Numbered from the stretch's first letter, positions 47,826 to 59,668 are shown. The stretch is DNA of 64,000 nt from Xenorhabdus nematophila ATCC 19061 (GCF_000252955.1 NC_014228.1:868001-932000), one strand, 5' to 3'. The notes: generated from the sequence alone by a model not told the origin. Translations and numbers: made by a program.

Positions 47826-47909
47826 TCAGTTTTGTTTTTCACCCACCAGCCTACCGCGCGTATTAAAGGCGGTGAGTAGTAGGCTTAGTAGGCGAATGGA
47901 GTGAATCAT
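47826..47909 (-). CDS. leuL: leu operon leader peptide
   Basis: A 27-residue peptide, MIHSIRLLSLLLTAFNTRGR then LVGEKQN, encoded from 47909 to the TGA at 47826. Five leucine codons lie together (CTA CTA AGC CTA CTA CTC), four of them the rare CTA. When charged leucine tRNA is short the ribosome stalls there, the attenuator cannot form and leuAB is transcribed. It resembles E. coli LeuL in layout (HSIR, GRxV end). Confidence 0.9.
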   Translation of the reverse strand: MIHSIRLLSLLLTAFNTRGRLVGEKQN

Positions 47910-48932
47910 GTGAGCTAACCTTTATAAATTTGTTAATCGATTTTTAACTATCAGTGTATTTTTAAATAGATACGTGATTTGAGAAATAATGTCAAGCTCT
48001 ATAAATAGAAATTTAGAGTGAATCAAGCTCATTGTTGATTCTTAATTGAACGCATTTTGGACTTGGTGACTATTTTTTACATTTTTAGCGATGTTTTTAT
48101 CTATTTTTCATATCTATATATAGAGTAAAATCCGGCTATGGATGGATGATAAATGTGTCATCTGTTGTTTTTACCGTCATTGTTACGTGATTGCTGTTTT
48201 TAAGTTGATCAGATTTTAATCAAAAACTTTAATTTGATCTTTTTAATTCAAGTGATTAAACGTGGCTGTCTAAATGCAGGTGCAATGTTCCGAGGAACAA
48301 GGATAAGATGGATGTTAGCCAGAGTGTGTTTAGATTAAGAAATCATAACTATATAGAATATTAATAGACTATATATCAATATATTGGAAGAATTAATTTC
48401 TGATTAATCATTAGAAATATTATTCCTAATGGGTAATATTAGTGGAGATTTGTGATAATTAGTTGTAATGCAATTATTTTATTATGAATTTTCTCTACTC
48501 CTCATTCTATCATTATTGACTGATCGTTTTGCAGGTAAGTTATTAGTGTAAATTGAGTTATTCCTATTCATATATACCCATTGGATTTCAAGATGCAGCG
48601 CGACGGCAAGGAACGAATCCCCTGGAGCATAGATAACTATGTGACAGGGGTGAGTGAGCGCAGCCAACAAAGCTGCAACTTGAAAGACGACAGGTATATA
48701 ACGCATTAATATTTATGCCTATAAAAATATTACGGCTACGTAAATAATAAAGCATTGGTTATGTCTGTTTGTTTTTTTGTACAAGGACGAATCTCAATTT
48801 AATTTCGAAAAATTGAGGTCATTGATCTTATTAATGGGTAGGTTGTTTACGATGTCAAAATGTTGCATTTGAAAACAGACAATCTTCCATTATTTAATGA
48901 GATCACTGCGATAAGTTTAGTGGAGTGAAATA
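47910..48932. other. leuL-leuO divergent regulatory region
   Basis: About 1 kb of mostly AT-rich DNA between the divergent leu operon and leuO, with one ERIC at 48573-48698 and no gene. In E. coli the same interval is AT-rich and bound by H-NS, which silences leuO. The same is likely here. No single promoter was picked. Confidence 0.6.
48573..48698. repeat. ERIC element (126 bp, well conserved)
   Basis: Full-length ERIC with TATACCCATTGGATTTCAAG at the left and TTGAAAGACGACAGGTATA at the right. It is almost the same as the copy at 42057-42183. It lies about 230 bases before leuO and could affect its transcript if read through. Confidence 0.9.
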
Positions 48933-49880
48933 ATGACTGGATACAACTCGGTAACCACAGGAAAAAAAGAATCATGCGATGTTCAACTGCGTAGTGTCGA
49001 TCTCAATTTGCTTACTGTGTTTGATGCTGTTATGCAGATGCAGAATATCACGCGCGCGGCTGAGGCATTGGGAATGTCCCAACCGGCTGTCAGTAATGCT
49101 GTGGCACGTTTGAAGACGATGTTTGATGATGAATTATTTGTCCGTTATGGTCGGGGCATTCAGCCAACGGCGAGAGCAAAACAGCTTTTCGGGCCACTCA
49201 GACAGGCACTGCAGATTGTTCATAATGAACTGCCCGGAGTAGGTTTTGACCCCGATAACAGTACAAGGGTATTTAATCTTTCTATTTGTAGTCCTCTTGA
49301 TATTCGCTTGACTGCTCAAATTGTCGGGCAAATAAAAAAACACTCTTCGAATATTGAAGTTGTCATTAAAACACAATTTAGTGATGAAATAGAGAAGCAG
49401 TTAAAATATCAGGAAATAGAGTTTGTCATCAGTTATAACCAATTGGAACAATCGGATTTCAATAATTATCCGTTGTTTAATGATGAGTTAGTTCTGGCCG
49501 TTTCTAAACATCATCCGAGAATTAGCCAGAAAATTACTCAGCAGCAATTGCTGGAAGAAAGACATGCCATTGTTGCATTGAATAATGTTGATTCATTCAG
49601 TAAGCTTTACTACGAAAATAATGAATTATTGCGTTCTGTTTCTTATCAAGGAACAGATTTAAACAGCGTACTGAATATTGTCTCTCAGACTTATCTGGTT
49701 GCTATTGTACCAAAATGGATGGTTGAGCATTATTCGGAACAGTTGAATATTTGTTCAATCCCGTTGCCTAATGGCCAAGCCTCTCGTCCTTGCTATCTGA
49801 TTTGGCATAACTCAACAGACCGAGATAAAGGCCATCAGTGGATGAAGTCACTACTGAGCCATCTTGGTAAGCAAGAATAA
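48933..49880 (+). CDS. leuO: LysR-type transcriptional regulator LeuO
   Basis: This 315-residue regulator has the LysR helix-turn-helix with [20 protein letters not shown], then [20 protein letters not shown], then [16 protein letters not shown], nearly identical to E. coli LeuO, followed by an effector domain. LeuO competes with H-NS and controls stress, virulence and natural-product genes in enterics. In Xenorhabdus and Photorhabdus it is reported to affect secondary metabolism. GGAG precedes the ATG. It is divergent from leuLAB, the usual order. Confidence 0.95.
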   Translation: MTGYNSVTTGKKESCDVQLRSVDLNLLTVFDAVMQMQNITRAAEALGMSQPAVSNAVARLKTMFDDELFVRYGRGIQPTARAKQLFGPLRQALQIVHNELPGVGFDPDNSTRVFNLSICSPLDIRLTAQIVGQIKKHSSNIEVVIKTQFSDEIEKQLKYQEIEFVISYNQLEQSDFNNYPLFNDELVLAVSKHHPRISQKITQQQLLEERHAIVALNNVDSFSKLYYENNELLRSVSYQGTDLNSVLNIVSQTYLVAIVPKWMVEHYSEQLNICSIPLPNGQASRPCYLIWHNSTDRDKGHQWMKSLLSHLGKQE

Positions 49881-49893
49881 AACAAAACGTGCT

Positions 49894-49929
49894 AGAGCCT
49901 ATCCCAAAATCTTGATCGGGTAGGGCTCT
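49894..49929 (+). terminator. Hairpin after leuO
   Basis: AGAGCCTATCCC (49894-49905) pairs with GGGTAGGGCTCT (49918-49929). No strong T-run follows directly. Confidence 0.55.
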
Positions 49930-50152
49930 CAGCCGGAATTTGTTTTTGCCATATTTATTCCTAACTATCCATAATTATTCGATAAATCCTGTGAACATCT
50001 TCTCCTTTTTAGGGAGAAAATATCAAAAATACCCTTTCCCCTTTTACTGGGAATAGGTAGACTGCGCGGAAATAGCTAACATCTGTAAGCTGAAAAGCAG
50101 GCGGTCTGCTTGCTGAATATGCCGAACTGAAATATTTATACAGGAATATATT

Positions 50153-51955
50153 GTGATAACAGATTCTCTGCATTCCTATCACTTGGTTAACCGATTGCAG
50201 CAGCAAGCCATTGAACATCCGGAAAAAATTGCTTTCCAGCAATGGGCACCATCGAAACAGCCCGAAATGAGCTGGCAAGAGGTCAAACATACCACTGAAA
50301 CTATAGCAAAAGCATTACTGTCCTTGGAAGTGGAAGTGCAGGGAAAAGTTGGCATATTTGCGGATAATTGTATGGCTTGGTCATTAGCCGATTTAGCCAT
50401 TCTCCACCTTCGGGCTGTGACAGTGCCGCTTTATGCAACCAGCACTTATGAGCAGGCAGCATTCATTCTTAATGATGCGGAAGCACGTGTACTGTTTGTT
50501 GGTAGACAAGAGCAATATGACATCGCAGTGACGCTGATAGAGCAGTGTTCCAAACTGACTCATCTTATTGTCATGGATGAATCAGTGGATTTGAAAGCCT
50601 GTCCGCAGGCACAGTATTTATCTGCCTTTATATCCCATGATAATACACAGTTTCAGCCAGAACTTACCCGCCGTATTGAAGAGCGGAATCTCAGTGATCT
50701 TTTCACCCTAATTTATACTTCCGGTACAACGGGTGAGCCAAAGGGAGTTATGCTGGATTATCGGAATATTGCTGCACAGCTTTATCTGCATGACCAAAGA
50801 TTGACATTAACTAAACAAGATATATCACTCTGTTTTTTGCCGTTATCTCACATTTTCGAACGTGCGTGGAGCTACTATGTCATGCACACTGGCGCCCGGA
50901 ATGTCTATCTGACGGACACAAATTGTGTTCGTGAAGCGATGTCTGATGTGCGTCCAACGGTGATGTGCTCAGTTCCCCGTTTTTATGAAAAAGTGCATAG
51001 TGCAATCTTGGAGAAAGTTTCCCGGGCCTCTTTTTTCAGCAGGATGGTTTTCAATTGGACTTTAAAACGGGGAGAAAGCCGCTGGATGCAACAGCAGCAG
51101 AATAAAAAAGGTTGTCCATTCACGCGTTGCAGTTACCAATTAGCTGACAAACTGGTGCTGAATAAACTTCGCAATCTATTGGGTGGACGAGTGCGTTTTC
51201 TGCCTGTGGCAGGTGCCCGCCTTGACGATGAAATTGTCCGTTTCTTCCTGTCCCTTGGCCTGAATATCAAATATGGTTACGGTATGACCGAAACCTGTGC
51301 CACAGTTTGTTGCTGGGAAGAAAAAAATTATCTTTTAGGTTCAATTGGTACGCCGTTGCCCGGTGTTGACGTTCGCATCAGTACCGAGAGTGAAATTCAG
51401 GTACGTGGCCCTATTGTGATGAAAGGGTATTTCAATCGCCCTGAAGAAACTGTCCATGCTTTTACTGAGGATGGTTGGCTGCGTACAGGAGATGCCGGAG
51501 GGTTGGATGATAACGGCAATCTGTTTATCACGGAACGTCTGAAAGATTTAATGAAGACATCGACAGGTAAATATATCGCCCCGCAAATGATTGAAGGGAT
51601 GTTGGGACAAGATCGCTTTATTGAACATATTGCGGTTATTGCTGATGCCCGCCAATTTGTTTCTGCATTGATTGTTCCGAGCTATGAAGCATTGGAAGAG
51701 TATGCAAAATCTATCCATCTCCATTATCGGGATCGGTTTGAACTGTTGCGTAATCATCAAATTATTGAACTGTTCGAAACGCGTCTGAAGGAAAAGCAGA
51801 AAAATATTGCCAAGTTCCATCAGGTTAAACGGTTTATTCTGTTGCCGGAGGCCTTTTCTATGGAAAGAGGTGAATTAACACCCACCTTGAAATTGCGTCG
51901 CAAGGTTATTTCACAGCGGTATCAGAGTGAAATTGAATCTATGTATCGGAGTTAA
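50153..51955 (+). CDS. Long-chain acyl-CoA synthetase (AMP-forming)
   Basis: A 600-residue adenylate-forming enzyme starting with GTG at 50153. It has the ATP-binding LIYTSGTTGEPKGVML, the linker YGYGMTETCATVC and GWLRTGDAGGLDDNGNLFIT, and the lysine motif near RGELTPTLKLRRKVI. The length and the FLPLSHIFERAWSYY segment match the FadD15/FAA1-like subgroup, which activates long-chain fatty acids. It lies between leuO and ilvI, where E. coli has no such gene. It may feed beta-oxidation or lipid starters of natural products. Confidence 0.88.
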   Translation: MITDSLHSYHLVNRLQQQAIEHPEKIAFQQWAPSKQPEMSWQEVKHTTETIAKALLSLEVEVQGKVGIFADNCMAWSLADLAILHLRAVTVPLYATSTYEQAAFILNDAEARVLFVGRQEQYDIAVTLIEQCSKLTHLIVMDESVDLKACPQAQYLSAFISHDNTQFQPELTRRIEERNLSDLFTLIYTSGTTGEPKGVMLDYRNIAAQLYLHDQRLTLTKQDISLCFLPLSHIFERAWSYYVMHTGARNVYLTDTNCVREAMSDVRPTVMCSVPRFYEKVHSAILEKVSRASFFSRMVFNWTLKRGESRWMQQQQNKKGCPFTRCSYQLADKLVLNKLRNLLGGRVRFLPVAGARLDDEIVRFFLSLGLNIKYGYGMTETCATVCCWEEKNYLLGSIGTPLPGVDVRISTESEIQVRGPIVMKGYFNRPEETVHAFTEDGWLRTGDAGGLDDNGNLFITERLKDLMKTSTGKYIAPQMIEGMLGQDRFIEHIAVIADARQFVSALIVPSYEALEEYAKSIHLHYRDRFELLRNHQIIELFETRLKEKQKNIAKFHQVKRFILLPEAFSMERGELTPTLKLRRKVISQRYQSEIESMYRS

Positions 51956-52183
51956 GTACGGATAAAAAATCGGCTCCTTAATTAAAAAAATGTTTCCAGT
52001 GTGTGAATTGATGTTTGCTAGTAATGGTATCTGACGTTATGTTAGTTTATTCAATGTTACAAATACCATTATAAAATGGTTAATTTTATATAAATAAGAA
52101 ATGGGATAAATAAGGTTATTTTTGTTAATTTCCTTATGAAATTTCGACAATTAACTTGCAAACAAAGCCTGGAGGCAAACTCA

Positions 52184-53911
52184 ATGGAGATGTTGTCAGG
52201 AGCCGATATGATCATCCGATCGTTAATCGATCAGGGTGTTAAACACGTGTTTGGTTATCCGGGCGGGGCAGTATTAGATATCTACGATGCCCTGCATACG
52301 GTTGGGGGAATTGAGCATATTCTTGTGCGCCATGAACAAGGGGCTGTTCATATGGCGGATGGTTATGCCCGTTCGACGGGAGAAGTCGGGGTTGTTCTGG
52401 TGACATCCGGACCAGGAGCCACAAATGCCATCACGGGAATTGCAACAGCCTATATGGATTCAATTCCCATGGTGGTTCTGTCTGGTCAGGTTGCCAGTTC
52501 CCTGATAGGCAATGATGCTTTTCAGGAATGCGATATGGTGGGTATTTCCCGTCCGATCGTGAAACATAGTTTTCTGGTAAAGAAAGCAGAAGACATCCCA
52601 GATACAATTAAGAAAGCTTTCTATTTGGCCGCGAGTGGACGACCAGGTCCTGTTGTTATCGATTTTCCCAAAGATACCGTCAATCCGGCATTCAAATTTC
52701 CGTATGTCTATCCCGATAAAGTCAATATGCGTTCTTATAACCCTACCATTCATGGGCATAAAGGGCAGGTTAAGCGCGCACTGAAAACTTTTCAGGATGC
52801 GAAAAAACCTGTCATTTATGTCGGTGGCGGTGCTGTCAACGCGTCATGTTCAGCGGAGCTTTTGGTGCTTGCTGAACGTTTACATATTCCGGTCGTCAGT
52901 TCGCTGATGGGATTGGGGGCATTTCCTGCGACGCATTGGCAAAGTCTCGGAATGCTGGGAATGCACGGTACCTTAGAAGCCAACAAAGCCATGCATCATT
53001 CCGATGTGATTTTTGCAGTGGGAGTACGCTTTGATGATCGTACCACCAATAATTTGGAAAAATATTGCCCGAATGCGACCATACTGCATATTGATATTGA
53101 CCCGGCTTCGATTTCTAAAACGGTCACTGCGGATATTCCAATTGTCGGAGATGCTAAAAAGGTGCTCGGTCAGATGCTGGAATTGCTGGACACCCTGCAA
53201 GATACTCAAGATCCCGATGCGTTGAAAGATTGGTGGCTTGCCATTGAACAGTGGCGCAGCCGCAAGTGCCTTGATTATGATCGCACCACAACGAAGATCA
53301 AGCCACAAGCCGTCATTGAAACGCTTTACCGCCTGACTGAAGGTAAAGCCTATCTGACGTCGGATGTGGGGCAACATCAGATGTTTGCAGCGCTGCACTA
53401 TCCATTTGATAAACCGAGGCATTGGATCAATTCCGGTGGTTTAGGAACTATGGGATTCGGCTTACCGGCTGCGCTTGGCGTTAAACTGGCAAAACCTGAT
53501 GCAACGGTTGTTTGTGTGACCGGTGACGGCAGTATTCAGATGAATATTCAAGAGTTGTCCACTGCCTTGCAATATGGTTTACCTGTTCTGGTACTGAACC
53601 TGAACAACCGATTTCTGGGAATGGTAAAACAGTGGCAGGATATGCAGTATGGCGGTCGCCATTCTCAATCCTATATGGAATCCCTGCCTGATTTTGTCAA
53701 ATTGGCTGAATCTTACGGTCATATCGGTATCTCTATCGAAAAAAACGAAGAGCTGGAAACAAAATTGGCTCAAGCCCTGCATGACGTTAATGAAAATAAT
53801 CGTCTGGTTTTCGTGAATGTTATCGTTGATGAAACAGAACATGTTTATCCAATGCAGATCCGCGGCGGGGCAATGGATGAAATGTGGTTAAGCAAAACAG
53901 AGAGGACCTGA
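52184..53911 (+). CDS. ilvI: Acetolactate synthase III, large subunit
   Basis: A 575-residue ThDP-, FAD- and Mg-dependent enzyme that makes acetolactate or acetohydroxybutyrate for valine, leucine and isoleucine. It has [37 protein letters not shown] with the catalytic glutamate, and the ThDP motif [21 protein letters not shown] chose ATG 52184 ([14 protein letters not shown]) with GGAGG upstream, matching E. coli IlvI; an ATG at 52136 would add 16 residues. The small subunit gene follows two bases after the stop. Confidence 0.97.
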   Translation: MEMLSGADMIIRSLIDQGVKHVFGYPGGAVLDIYDALHTVGGIEHILVRHEQGAVHMADGYARSTGEVGVVLVTSGPGATNAITGIATAYMDSIPMVVLSGQVASSLIGNDAFQECDMVGISRPIVKHSFLVKKAEDIPDTIKKAFYLAASGRPGPVVIDFPKDTVNPAFKFPYVYPDKVNMRSYNPTIHGHKGQVKRALKTFQDAKKPVIYVGGGAVNASCSAELLVLAERLHIPVVSSLMGLGAFPATHWQSLGMLGMHGTLEANKAMHHSDVIFAVGVRFDDRTTNNLEKYCPNATILHIDIDPASISKTVTADIPIVGDAKKVLGQMLELLDTLQDTQDPDALKDWWLAIEQWRSRKCLDYDRTTTKIKPQAVIETLYRLTEGKAYLTSDVGQHQMFAALHYPFDKPRHWINSGGLGTMGFGLPAALGVKLAKPDATVVCVTGDGSIQMNIQELSTALQYGLPVLVLNLNNRFLGMVKQWQDMQYGGRHSQSYMESLPDFVKLAESYGHIGISIEKNEELETKLAQALHDVNENNRLVFVNVIVDETEHVYPMQIRGGAMDEMWLSKTERT

Positions 53912-53913
53912 TC

Positions 53914-54405
53914 ATGCGCCGGATTTTGTCTGTATTACTTGAAAACGAATCGGGAGCATTATCCCGGGTAGTCGGGCTGTTTTCCCAGCGAGGCTATAAT
54001 ATTGAAAGCCTGACAGTCGCTCCGACAGAAGATCCCACATTATCACGTATGACCATCCAGACTAAAGGTGATGCCAAGGTACTGGAGCAAATCGAAAAGC
54101 AGCTGCATAAATTAGTGGATGTGTTGCGGGTCAATGAACTCACGTCAGGGCCTCATGTTGAACGTGAAATTATGCTGGTGAAATTGCAGGCCAGCGGATA
54201 TGGCCGTGAAGACATCAAGCGCAGCACAGATATTTTTCGTGGGCAGATAGTGGATGTGACTTCAACGTTGTATACCGTCCAGTTGGTTGGAACGAGCGAA
54301 AAATTGGATGCGTTTCTTGATTCAGTGAGAGATGTTGCTGAGATTGTCGAAGTCGCACGTTCAGGTATTGTTGGTGTCTCCCGCGGAGATAAAATTATGC
54401 GATGA
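53914..54405 (+). CDS. ilvH: Acetolactate synthase III, regulatory small subunit
   Basis: The 163-residue subunit carries the ACT domain that binds valine: [20 protein letters not shown] and [19 protein letters not shown]. It activates IlvI and gives valine feedback. ATG 53914 matches E. coli IlvH exactly; an upstream in-frame start inside ilvI is unlikely. It ends SRGDKIMR, as in E. coli. A terminator follows. Confidence 0.97.
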   Translation: MRRILSVLLENESGALSRVVGLFSQRGYNIESLTVAPTEDPTLSRMTIQTKGDAKVLEQIEKQLHKLVDVLRVNELTSGPHVEREIMLVKLQASGYGREDIKRSTDIFRGQIVDVTSTLYTVQLVGTSEKLDAFLDSVRDVAEIVEVARSGIVGVSRGDKIMR

Positions 54406-54444
54406 TAAATCGTAATCTGCGGGTTAATATACAGATATTTCTTG

Positions 54445-54470
54445 AGCCCTACTGTAAAGTAGGGCTTTTT
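54445..54470 (+). terminator. Rho-independent terminator of ilvIH
   Basis: AGCCCTACT (54445-54453) pairs with AGTAGGGCT (54458-54466), followed by TTTTTCAT. Confidence 0.9.
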
Positions 54471-54493
54471 CATCATATTACTGAGGGGTTAAT

Positions 54494-55501
54494 GTGAAAC
54501 TGGATGAGATCGCCCGCTTAGCAGGTGTTTCACGGACTACGGCCAGTTATGTTATCAATGGTAAAGCTAAACAGTATCGGGTCAGTGATAAAACAGTAGA
54601 AAAAGTGATGGCGGTAGTCAGGGAACACAATTACCATCCCAATGCTGTCGCCGCTGGTCTTCGGGCTGGCCGTACCCGTTCAATTGGTTTAGTCATACCT
54701 GATTTGGAAAATACGAGTTACACTCGCATTGCCAATTATCTTGAACGTCAGGCACGGCAACGTGGATATCAGCTCTTGATCGCATGTTCTGAAGATCAGT
54801 CTGATAATGAAATGCGTTGTGTTGAGCATCTTCTGCAACGTCAGGTTGATGCCATCATTGTTTCCACGGCTTTGCCGCCTGAACATCCTTTCTATCAGCG
54901 TTGGGCAAATCGTTCATTGCCGATCATTGCACTTGACCGTGCACTAGACAGTGAACACTTTATCAGTGTTGTCGGGGATGATTTTGAAGATGCTAAGATG
55001 CTGGCACAGGAATTGCGTAAATTTCCGGCAGAGTCTGTGCTTTATTTGGGGGCATTGCCTGAATTATCAGTCAGCTTTTTGCGTGAACAGGGCTTCCGTG
55101 AAGCATGGCAGCATGACCCACGTGCAGTGAACTATTTGTACGCGAATAGTTATGAGCGTGACGCTGCGGTTGAAGTTTTTGCTTCATGGCTGGAAACAAA
55201 TCCCGTTCCTCAGGCATTGTATACCACTTCGTTTGCGTTGCTTCAGGGAGTGATGGATACCATCCTCAAGCGCAGTGGTCATTTACCGAGTCAGTTAGTC
55301 ATTGCTACCTTTGGCGATCATGAATTGCTTGATTTTCTTGAATGTCCAGTTTTATCTGTAGCGCAGCGTCATCGTGATGTCGCTGAGTGTGCCCTTGAGC
55401 TGGTATTGACCAGTTTTGATGAAAAACAACGTCCAGCACCTGGAATAACCAGAATGCGCCGTCATTTATGTCGTCGTGGTAAGTTGAGCCGAAAAGCTTG
55501 A
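54494..55501 (+). CDS. cra: Catabolite repressor/activator Cra (FruR)
   Basis: The 335-residue LacI-type regulator starts with GTG at 54494 as in E. coli ([20 protein letters not shown], then [17 protein letters not shown]). Its helix-turn-helix binds operators of glycolytic and gluconeogenic genes and is released by fructose 1-phosphate. The C-terminal sugar-binding domain is full length. The order ilvIH-cra-mraZ is conserved in enterobacteria. Confidence 0.96.
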   Translation: MKLDEIARLAGVSRTTASYVINGKAKQYRVSDKTVEKVMAVVREHNYHPNAVAAGLRAGRTRSIGLVIPDLENTSYTRIANYLERQARQRGYQLLIACSEDQSDNEMRCVEHLLQRQVDAIIVSTALPPEHPFYQRWANRSLPIIALDRALDSEHFISVVGDDFEDAKMLAQELRKFPAESVLYLGALPELSVSFLREQGFREAWQHDPRAVNYLYANSYERDAAVEVFASWLETNPVPQALYTTSFALLQGVMDTILKRSGHLPSQLVIATFGDHELLDFLECPVLSVAQRHRDVAECALELVLTSFDEKQRPAPGITRMRRHLCRRGKLSRKA

Positions 55502-55507
55502 TTGAGT

Positions 55508-55535
55508 ACCCTCATTAAAAATGAGGGTGCTATTT
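55508..55535 (+). terminator. Rho-independent terminator after cra
   Basis: ACCCTCAT (55508-55515) pairs with ATGAGGGT (55521-55528), followed by GCTATTTTC. Confidence 0.75.
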
Positions 55536-56058
55536 TCTCTCTTTGAGTGTCTAAAATATACGTATTGAAGTGATTTTAAGACTATTCTGACTAAAGTTCT
55601 TTTAAACAGAGTATGGTGACCATTATAACTGATAATATGTTACTAAAATTAACAAGGTCAATCATCGGCCTTTAAAGGTCATTTTATTTGTATAGTTTAC
55701 TTGTTATTTTGTCATATCTTTTTATTTATTTGATATTCAATAATTTTTTGTTTTACTGTGAATACCAGACTTCATAAGGTTATCATTATTAATAATATAA
55801 TAACTTAAATGTATTTTTATTATTAATAAATTTAACACGGTTAACAATTGATCAATAGTGAGATGTGAGTTGCATAAATTAATTTAAGTGGTAATTATTT
55901 GCCCTAAACTCAGAACCTAAAAAATCTCTCCCTATCTTTCTTAAATTATTCAAAATTATCATGGCGTTATCCATTATTAATAGGGCTATAACTGAAAAAT
56001 CCCTCTTTTTCTCTCCTGAATCTTTCTGTAAATCTAGCTAAAGCGCATTGGCTCTGGC
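55536..56058. other. AT-rich intergenic region before the mra promoter
   Basis: About 520 bases, mostly A and T, without a gene. It separates cra from the dcw cluster. Nothing else was recognised. Confidence 0.6.
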
Positions 56059-56088
56059 TTGACAAGGTTTTCATACCATCCGTAAACT
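56059..56088 (+). promoter_or_regulatory. Pmra promoter of the division and cell wall cluster
   Basis: TTGACA at 56059-56064, then an 18-base spacer and TAAACT at 56083-56088. The sequence around it (TTGACAAGGTTTTC, CCGTAAACTC) matches the E. coli mra promoter closely. Confidence 0.85.
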
Positions 56089-56094
56089 CTTAAT

Positions 56095-56124
56095 TGTGGT
56101 GATTTGTGGGATAATGTGGAGATT
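56095..56124 (+). promoter_or_regulatory. MraZ operator: TGTGG direct repeats
   Basis: TGTGGT, TGTGGG and TGTGGA begin at 56095, 56105 and 56115, an exact 10-base period, between Pmra and mraZ. MraZ binds TGGGN-type direct repeats here to repress its own operon, so this is the likely autoregulatory site. Confidence 0.8.
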
Positions 56125-56149
56125 TGGGTCATCAAGGGGTAACCTGAGT

Positions 56150-56608
56150 ATGTTTCGTGGAGCAACGCTGGTTAATCTCGATAGCAAAGGGCGGCTCACT
56201 GTACCTGCCCGATATAGGGAAACGCTGAATGAGGAATCTGGAGGTCATATGGTGTGTACTATTGATCTCCATCAGCCGTGCCTGTTGCTCTATACATTAC
56301 CCGAATGGGAAATCATCGAAGAAAAGTTATCTCGCTTATCCAGCATGAATCCTGCCGAACGTCGCGTTCAACGTTTGTTATTGGGACACGCCAGTGAATG
56401 TCAAATGGACAATGCAGGGCGTCTTTTGTTAGCTCATACACTGCGTCAGCACGCAGGGTTAACAAAAGAAGTCATGCTGGTTGGGCAATTTAATAAATTT
56501 GAATTGTGGGATGAACAAGTTTGGTATCAGCAAGTACAAAGTGACATCGCGGCTGAACAGTCCACACAAGAACCTTTATCAGCAAGGCTACAGGATTTAT
56601 CACTATAA
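56150..56608 (+). CDS. mraZ: Transcriptional regulator MraZ
   Basis: A 152-residue AbrB-like protein, [20 protein letters not shown] at the start and [19 protein letters not shown] in the second repeat, i.e. the two DxxGR boxes of the family. It forms rings that bind the repeats upstream and represses the dcw operon. I chose ATG 56150; an upstream ATG at 56096 would put the operator inside the gene. rsmH follows two bases after the stop. Confidence 0.96.
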   Translation: MFRGATLVNLDSKGRLTVPARYRETLNEESGGHMVCTIDLHQPCLLLYTLPEWEIIEEKLSRLSSMNPAERRVQRLLLGHASECQMDNAGRLLLAHTLRQHAGLTKEVMLVGQFNKFELWDEQVWYQQVQSDIAAEQSTQEPLSARLQDLSL

Positions 56609-56610
56609 AC

Positions 56611-57555
56611 ATGGCAAATAGTCATTTCAAACATACCAGTGTATTACTGGATGAAGCAGTCAACGGACTGAATATTCAAGAAGACGGCATTTATATAGAT
56701 GGAACATTCGGACGAGGAGGTCATTCTCGTCTGATTTTATCTAAATTAGGGCCAAATGGGCGTTTGATGGCGATTGATCGTGATCCGCAAGCCATTGAAG
56801 CTTCAAAGGCCATTACAGACGAACGTTTTTCTATCACACACGGGCCATTTTCTGAATTGGCAACGTATGTAGAAGACGCGGATCTGGTTGGGAAAATTAA
56901 TGGTGTATTGCTGGATTTGGGGGTTTCTTCCCCACAATTGGATGATCCTGAACGCGGCTTTTCATTTATGCGTGACGGGCCATTGGATATGCGGATGGAC
57001 CCTACACGCGGGCAATCTGCTTCAGAATGGCTGATGAAAGCGGAAGAAGAAGATATTGCCTGGGTGCTGAAAACATTTGGCGAAGAACGTTTTGCCAAGC
57101 GTATCGCAAGGGCCATCGTGGCGCGCAGTCAGGAACAACCGATGACGCGGACGCGGGAACTGGCAGAGCTTATTGCTCAGGCAAGTCCTATAAAAGAAAA
57201 ACATAAACATCCGGCAACACGCAGCTTTCAGGCTATCAGGATTTACATAAACAGTGAACTGGAAGAGATAGAACGTGCATTGGATGGTGCCTTGCGCGTT
57301 CTGGCACCACAGGGGCGATTATCTGTCATCAGTTTCCATTCGTTGGAAGATCGCATAGTGAAACGCTTTATTCGACAAAACAGTCAAGGGCCACAAGTTC
57401 CGGCAGGTTTGCCTCTCACAGAAGCACAACTCAAAGCGATGGGAGGGCGAAGTCTGAAATTTATTGGCAAAATGAAGCCATCAGGGGATGAAGTGGCGAC
57501 AAATCCAAGAGCGAGAAGTTCGGTTTTGCGATTTGCTGAAAAGGCGGATGAATAA
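56611..57555 (+). CDS. rsmH: 16S rRNA (cytosine1402-N4)-methyltransferase
   Basis: A 314-residue SAM enzyme that methylates C1402 in the ribosomal P site. It has the SAM motif [16 protein letters not shown], then [15 protein letters not shown] and [20 protein letters not shown]. The stop TAA shares one base with the ftsL ATG (TAATG), so translation is coupled. Confidence 0.96.
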   Translation: MANSHFKHTSVLLDEAVNGLNIQEDGIYIDGTFGRGGHSRLILSKLGPNGRLMAIDRDPQAIEASKAITDERFSITHGPFSELATYVEDADLVGKINGVLLDLGVSSPQLDDPERGFSFMRDGPLDMRMDPTRGQSASEWLMKAEEEDIAWVLKTFGEERFAKRIARAIVARSQEQPMTRTRELAELIAQASPIKEKHKHPATRSFQAIRIYINSELEEIERALDGALRVLAPQGRLSVISFHSLEDRIVKRFIRQNSQGPQVPAGLPLTEAQLKAMGGRSLKFIGKMKPSGDEVATNPRARSSVLRFAEKADE

Positions 57556-57872
57556 TGGCGGGTGAACGTCATGGGTTAGTCGGGGTGATTGGCAAGGATC
57601 TCATCCGTAATGCCAAGCTTCCACTAATTTTACTGGTGTCTGTTGTCATTTCAGCCATCAGTGTTGTGACGGTCGCACATAAAACCCGTTTATTGACTGC
57701 GGAGAAAGAGCGTCAGGTCATTCAACTTGATGCTCAGGATATTGAATGGCGTAACCTGCTCCTTGAAGAGAATGCTCTGGGTGATCACAGTCGGGTTGAA
57801 AGAATTGCAACTCAAAATTTGCAGATGCAACATGTTGATCCGGCAAAAGAAAAGATTGTGATAACGCATTGA
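57555..57872 (+). CDS. ftsL: Cell division protein FtsL
   Basis: A 105-residue bitopic membrane protein: short cytoplasmic start, one membrane helix ([20 protein letters not shown]), then a periplasmic coiled coil ([33 protein letters not shown]). It joins FtsB and FtsQ in the division complex that activates FtsW and FtsI. It starts on the last base of rsmH. Confidence 0.95.
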   Translation: MAGERHGLVGVIGKDLIRNAKLPLILLVSVVISAISVVTVAHKTRLLTAEKERQVIQLDAQDIEWRNLLLEENALGDHSRVERIATQNLQMQHVDPAKEKIVITH

Positions 57873-57899
57873 GTCCAGTTGACAACCAAAAGGTAGGCG

Positions 57900-59654
57900 A
57901 TGAAAGTTGCACGCTCTTTAAAGTTGAAAAAGCAAGAAGATAAAGCAAGTTTTGTAAGCTGGCGCTTTGCCTTGCTGTGTGGGGGCATTGGGTTTGCTTT
58001 AATCGGGCTTTTGATTCGCGTTGCTTATTTGCAGATCATCAATCCAGATCGTTTGGTGAAAGAAGGTGACTCGCGTTCGTTGCGAGTCCAGTCTGTCCCG
58101 ACAGCCCGGGGTATGATAAACGATCGCTATGGACGCCCACTGGCTGTTAGTGTGCCTGTTGATGCTGTTTGGGCAGATCCCAAAGAAGTGTTTGAAAAAG
58201 GTGGGATCACCGATGATACACGCTGGAAAGCATTGGCTGATGCGCTTTCTATTCCACTGGAACAATTGACCCTGAAAATCAGCGATTATCCTAACGGACG
58301 CTTTGTTTACCTTGCCCGCCAAGTGAATACCTCCATCGGAGATTATGTCCAGAAATTGAAATTACCCGGTATCTATTTGCGTCAAGAATCTCGCCGTTAT
58401 TATCCGGCAGGGCAGGTTACGGCACATATTATTGGGGTAACCAACATTGATGGACAAGGAATTGAAGGCGTTGAAAAAAGCTTTGATAGCTGGCTGACCG
58501 GAATGCCGGGTAGCCGGACAGTTCGAAAAGATCGTACAGGGCGGGTAATTGAAGATATTGCATCTACAGACAGCAGGGCTGCCCATGATTTGATGCTCAG
58601 TATTGACGAACGCCTTCAGACTTTGGTCTACCGTGAGCTGACTAAAGCGGTTGCACTGAACAAAGCCGAATCCGGTACGGCGGTACTGGTTGATGTTAAT
58701 ACGGGTGAAGTATTGGCGATGGCAAACAGCCCATCTTATAACCCGAACAATCTGGCCGGAACACCGAAAGATGCAATGCGTAACCGTGCTATTACAGATA
58801 TTTTTGAGCCGGGTTCCACGGTAAAACCGCTGGTAGTGATGAGTGCACTGAACAGCGGCATAGTCAAAGAAAATACCGTGTTGGATACCCGCCCATACCG
58901 ATTAACGTATGGTTCCAGAGGGCATGAAATCAAAGACGTTGCCCCGCGTCCTGAGTTAACCATTACCGGAATTTTACAGAAGTCGAGTAACGTTGGTGTC
59001 TCCAAGCTGGCGTTAGCGATGCCTGCCTCAGAGGTCGTAGATACTTATTTACGCTTTGGGATGGGAAAACCGACCAATTTGGGGCTGGTCGGAGAAAGTA
59101 GTGGCTTATTTCCAACAAACAAACAACGGTGGTCAGATCTTGACAGGGCCACCTTTTCTTTCGGCTACGGGCTAATGGTAAGCCCGTTACAGTTAGCGCG
59201 GGTCTATGCAACGATAGGCAGTCTGGGTGTTTATCGCCCATTGTCAATTACCAAAGTCGATCCTCCCGTACCGGGAACCCGGGTATTTCCTGAGCCTGTC
59301 ATGCGGACAGTGGTACATATGATGGAGAGCGTCGCATTACCTGGCGGCGGCGGTGTACGGGCAGCGATAAAAGGTTATCGCATTGCGATTAAAACCGGTA
59401 CGGCAAGAAAAGTCGGGCCGGATGGCAAATACCTCAATGATAAGCATATTTCTTATACTGCGGGGATTGCACCTGCGAGTCATCCACGGTTTTCACTGGT
59501 TGTGATTATCAATGATCCACAAGCAGGTAAGTATTATGGCGGTGCGGTTGCAGCGCCTGTCTTCGGTTCCATCATGAGTGGTGTTCTGCGTACGATGAAT
59601 GTTGAGCCAGATGCATTGCCGGTGGGCGATAAAAACGAGTTTGTGATTAATTAA
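57900..59654 (+). CDS. ftsI: Peptidoglycan D,D-transpeptidase FtsI (PBP3)
   Basis: The 584-residue division transpeptidase has an N-terminal membrane anchor ([20 protein letters not shown]), a dimerisation region with [20 protein letters not shown], and the penicillin-binding domain with the active-site serine in [19 protein letters not shown] and KTGTARKVG. It crosslinks septal peptidoglycan and is the target of aztreonam-type beta-lactams. Length is close to E. coli's 588. It follows ftsL after 27 bases. Confidence 0.97.
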   Translation: MKVARSLKLKKQEDKASFVSWRFALLCGGIGFALIGLLIRVAYLQIINPDRLVKEGDSRSLRVQSVPTARGMINDRYGRPLAVSVPVDAVWADPKEVFEKGGITDDTRWKALADALSIPLEQLTLKISDYPNGRFVYLARQVNTSIGDYVQKLKLPGIYLRQESRRYYPAGQVTAHIIGVTNIDGQGIEGVEKSFDSWLTGMPGSRTVRKDRTGRVIEDIASTDSRAAHDLMLSIDERLQTLVYRELTKAVALNKAESGTAVLVDVNTGEVLAMANSPSYNPNNLAGTPKDAMRNRAITDIFEPGSTVKPLVVMSALNSGIVKENTVLDTRPYRLTYGSRGHEIKDVAPRPELTITGILQKSSNVGVSKLALAMPASEVVDTYLRFGMGKPTNLGLVGESSGLFPTNKQRWSDLDRATFSFGYGLMVSPLQLARVYATIGSLGVYRPLSITKVDPPVPGTRVFPEPVMRTVVHMMESVALPGGGGVRAAIKGYRIAIKTGTARKVGPDGKYLNDKHISYTAGIAPASHPRFSLVVIINDPQAGKYYGGAVAAPVFGSIMSGVLRTMNVEPDALPVGDKNEFVIN

Positions 59655-59668
59655 TAAAGAGGATAAAA

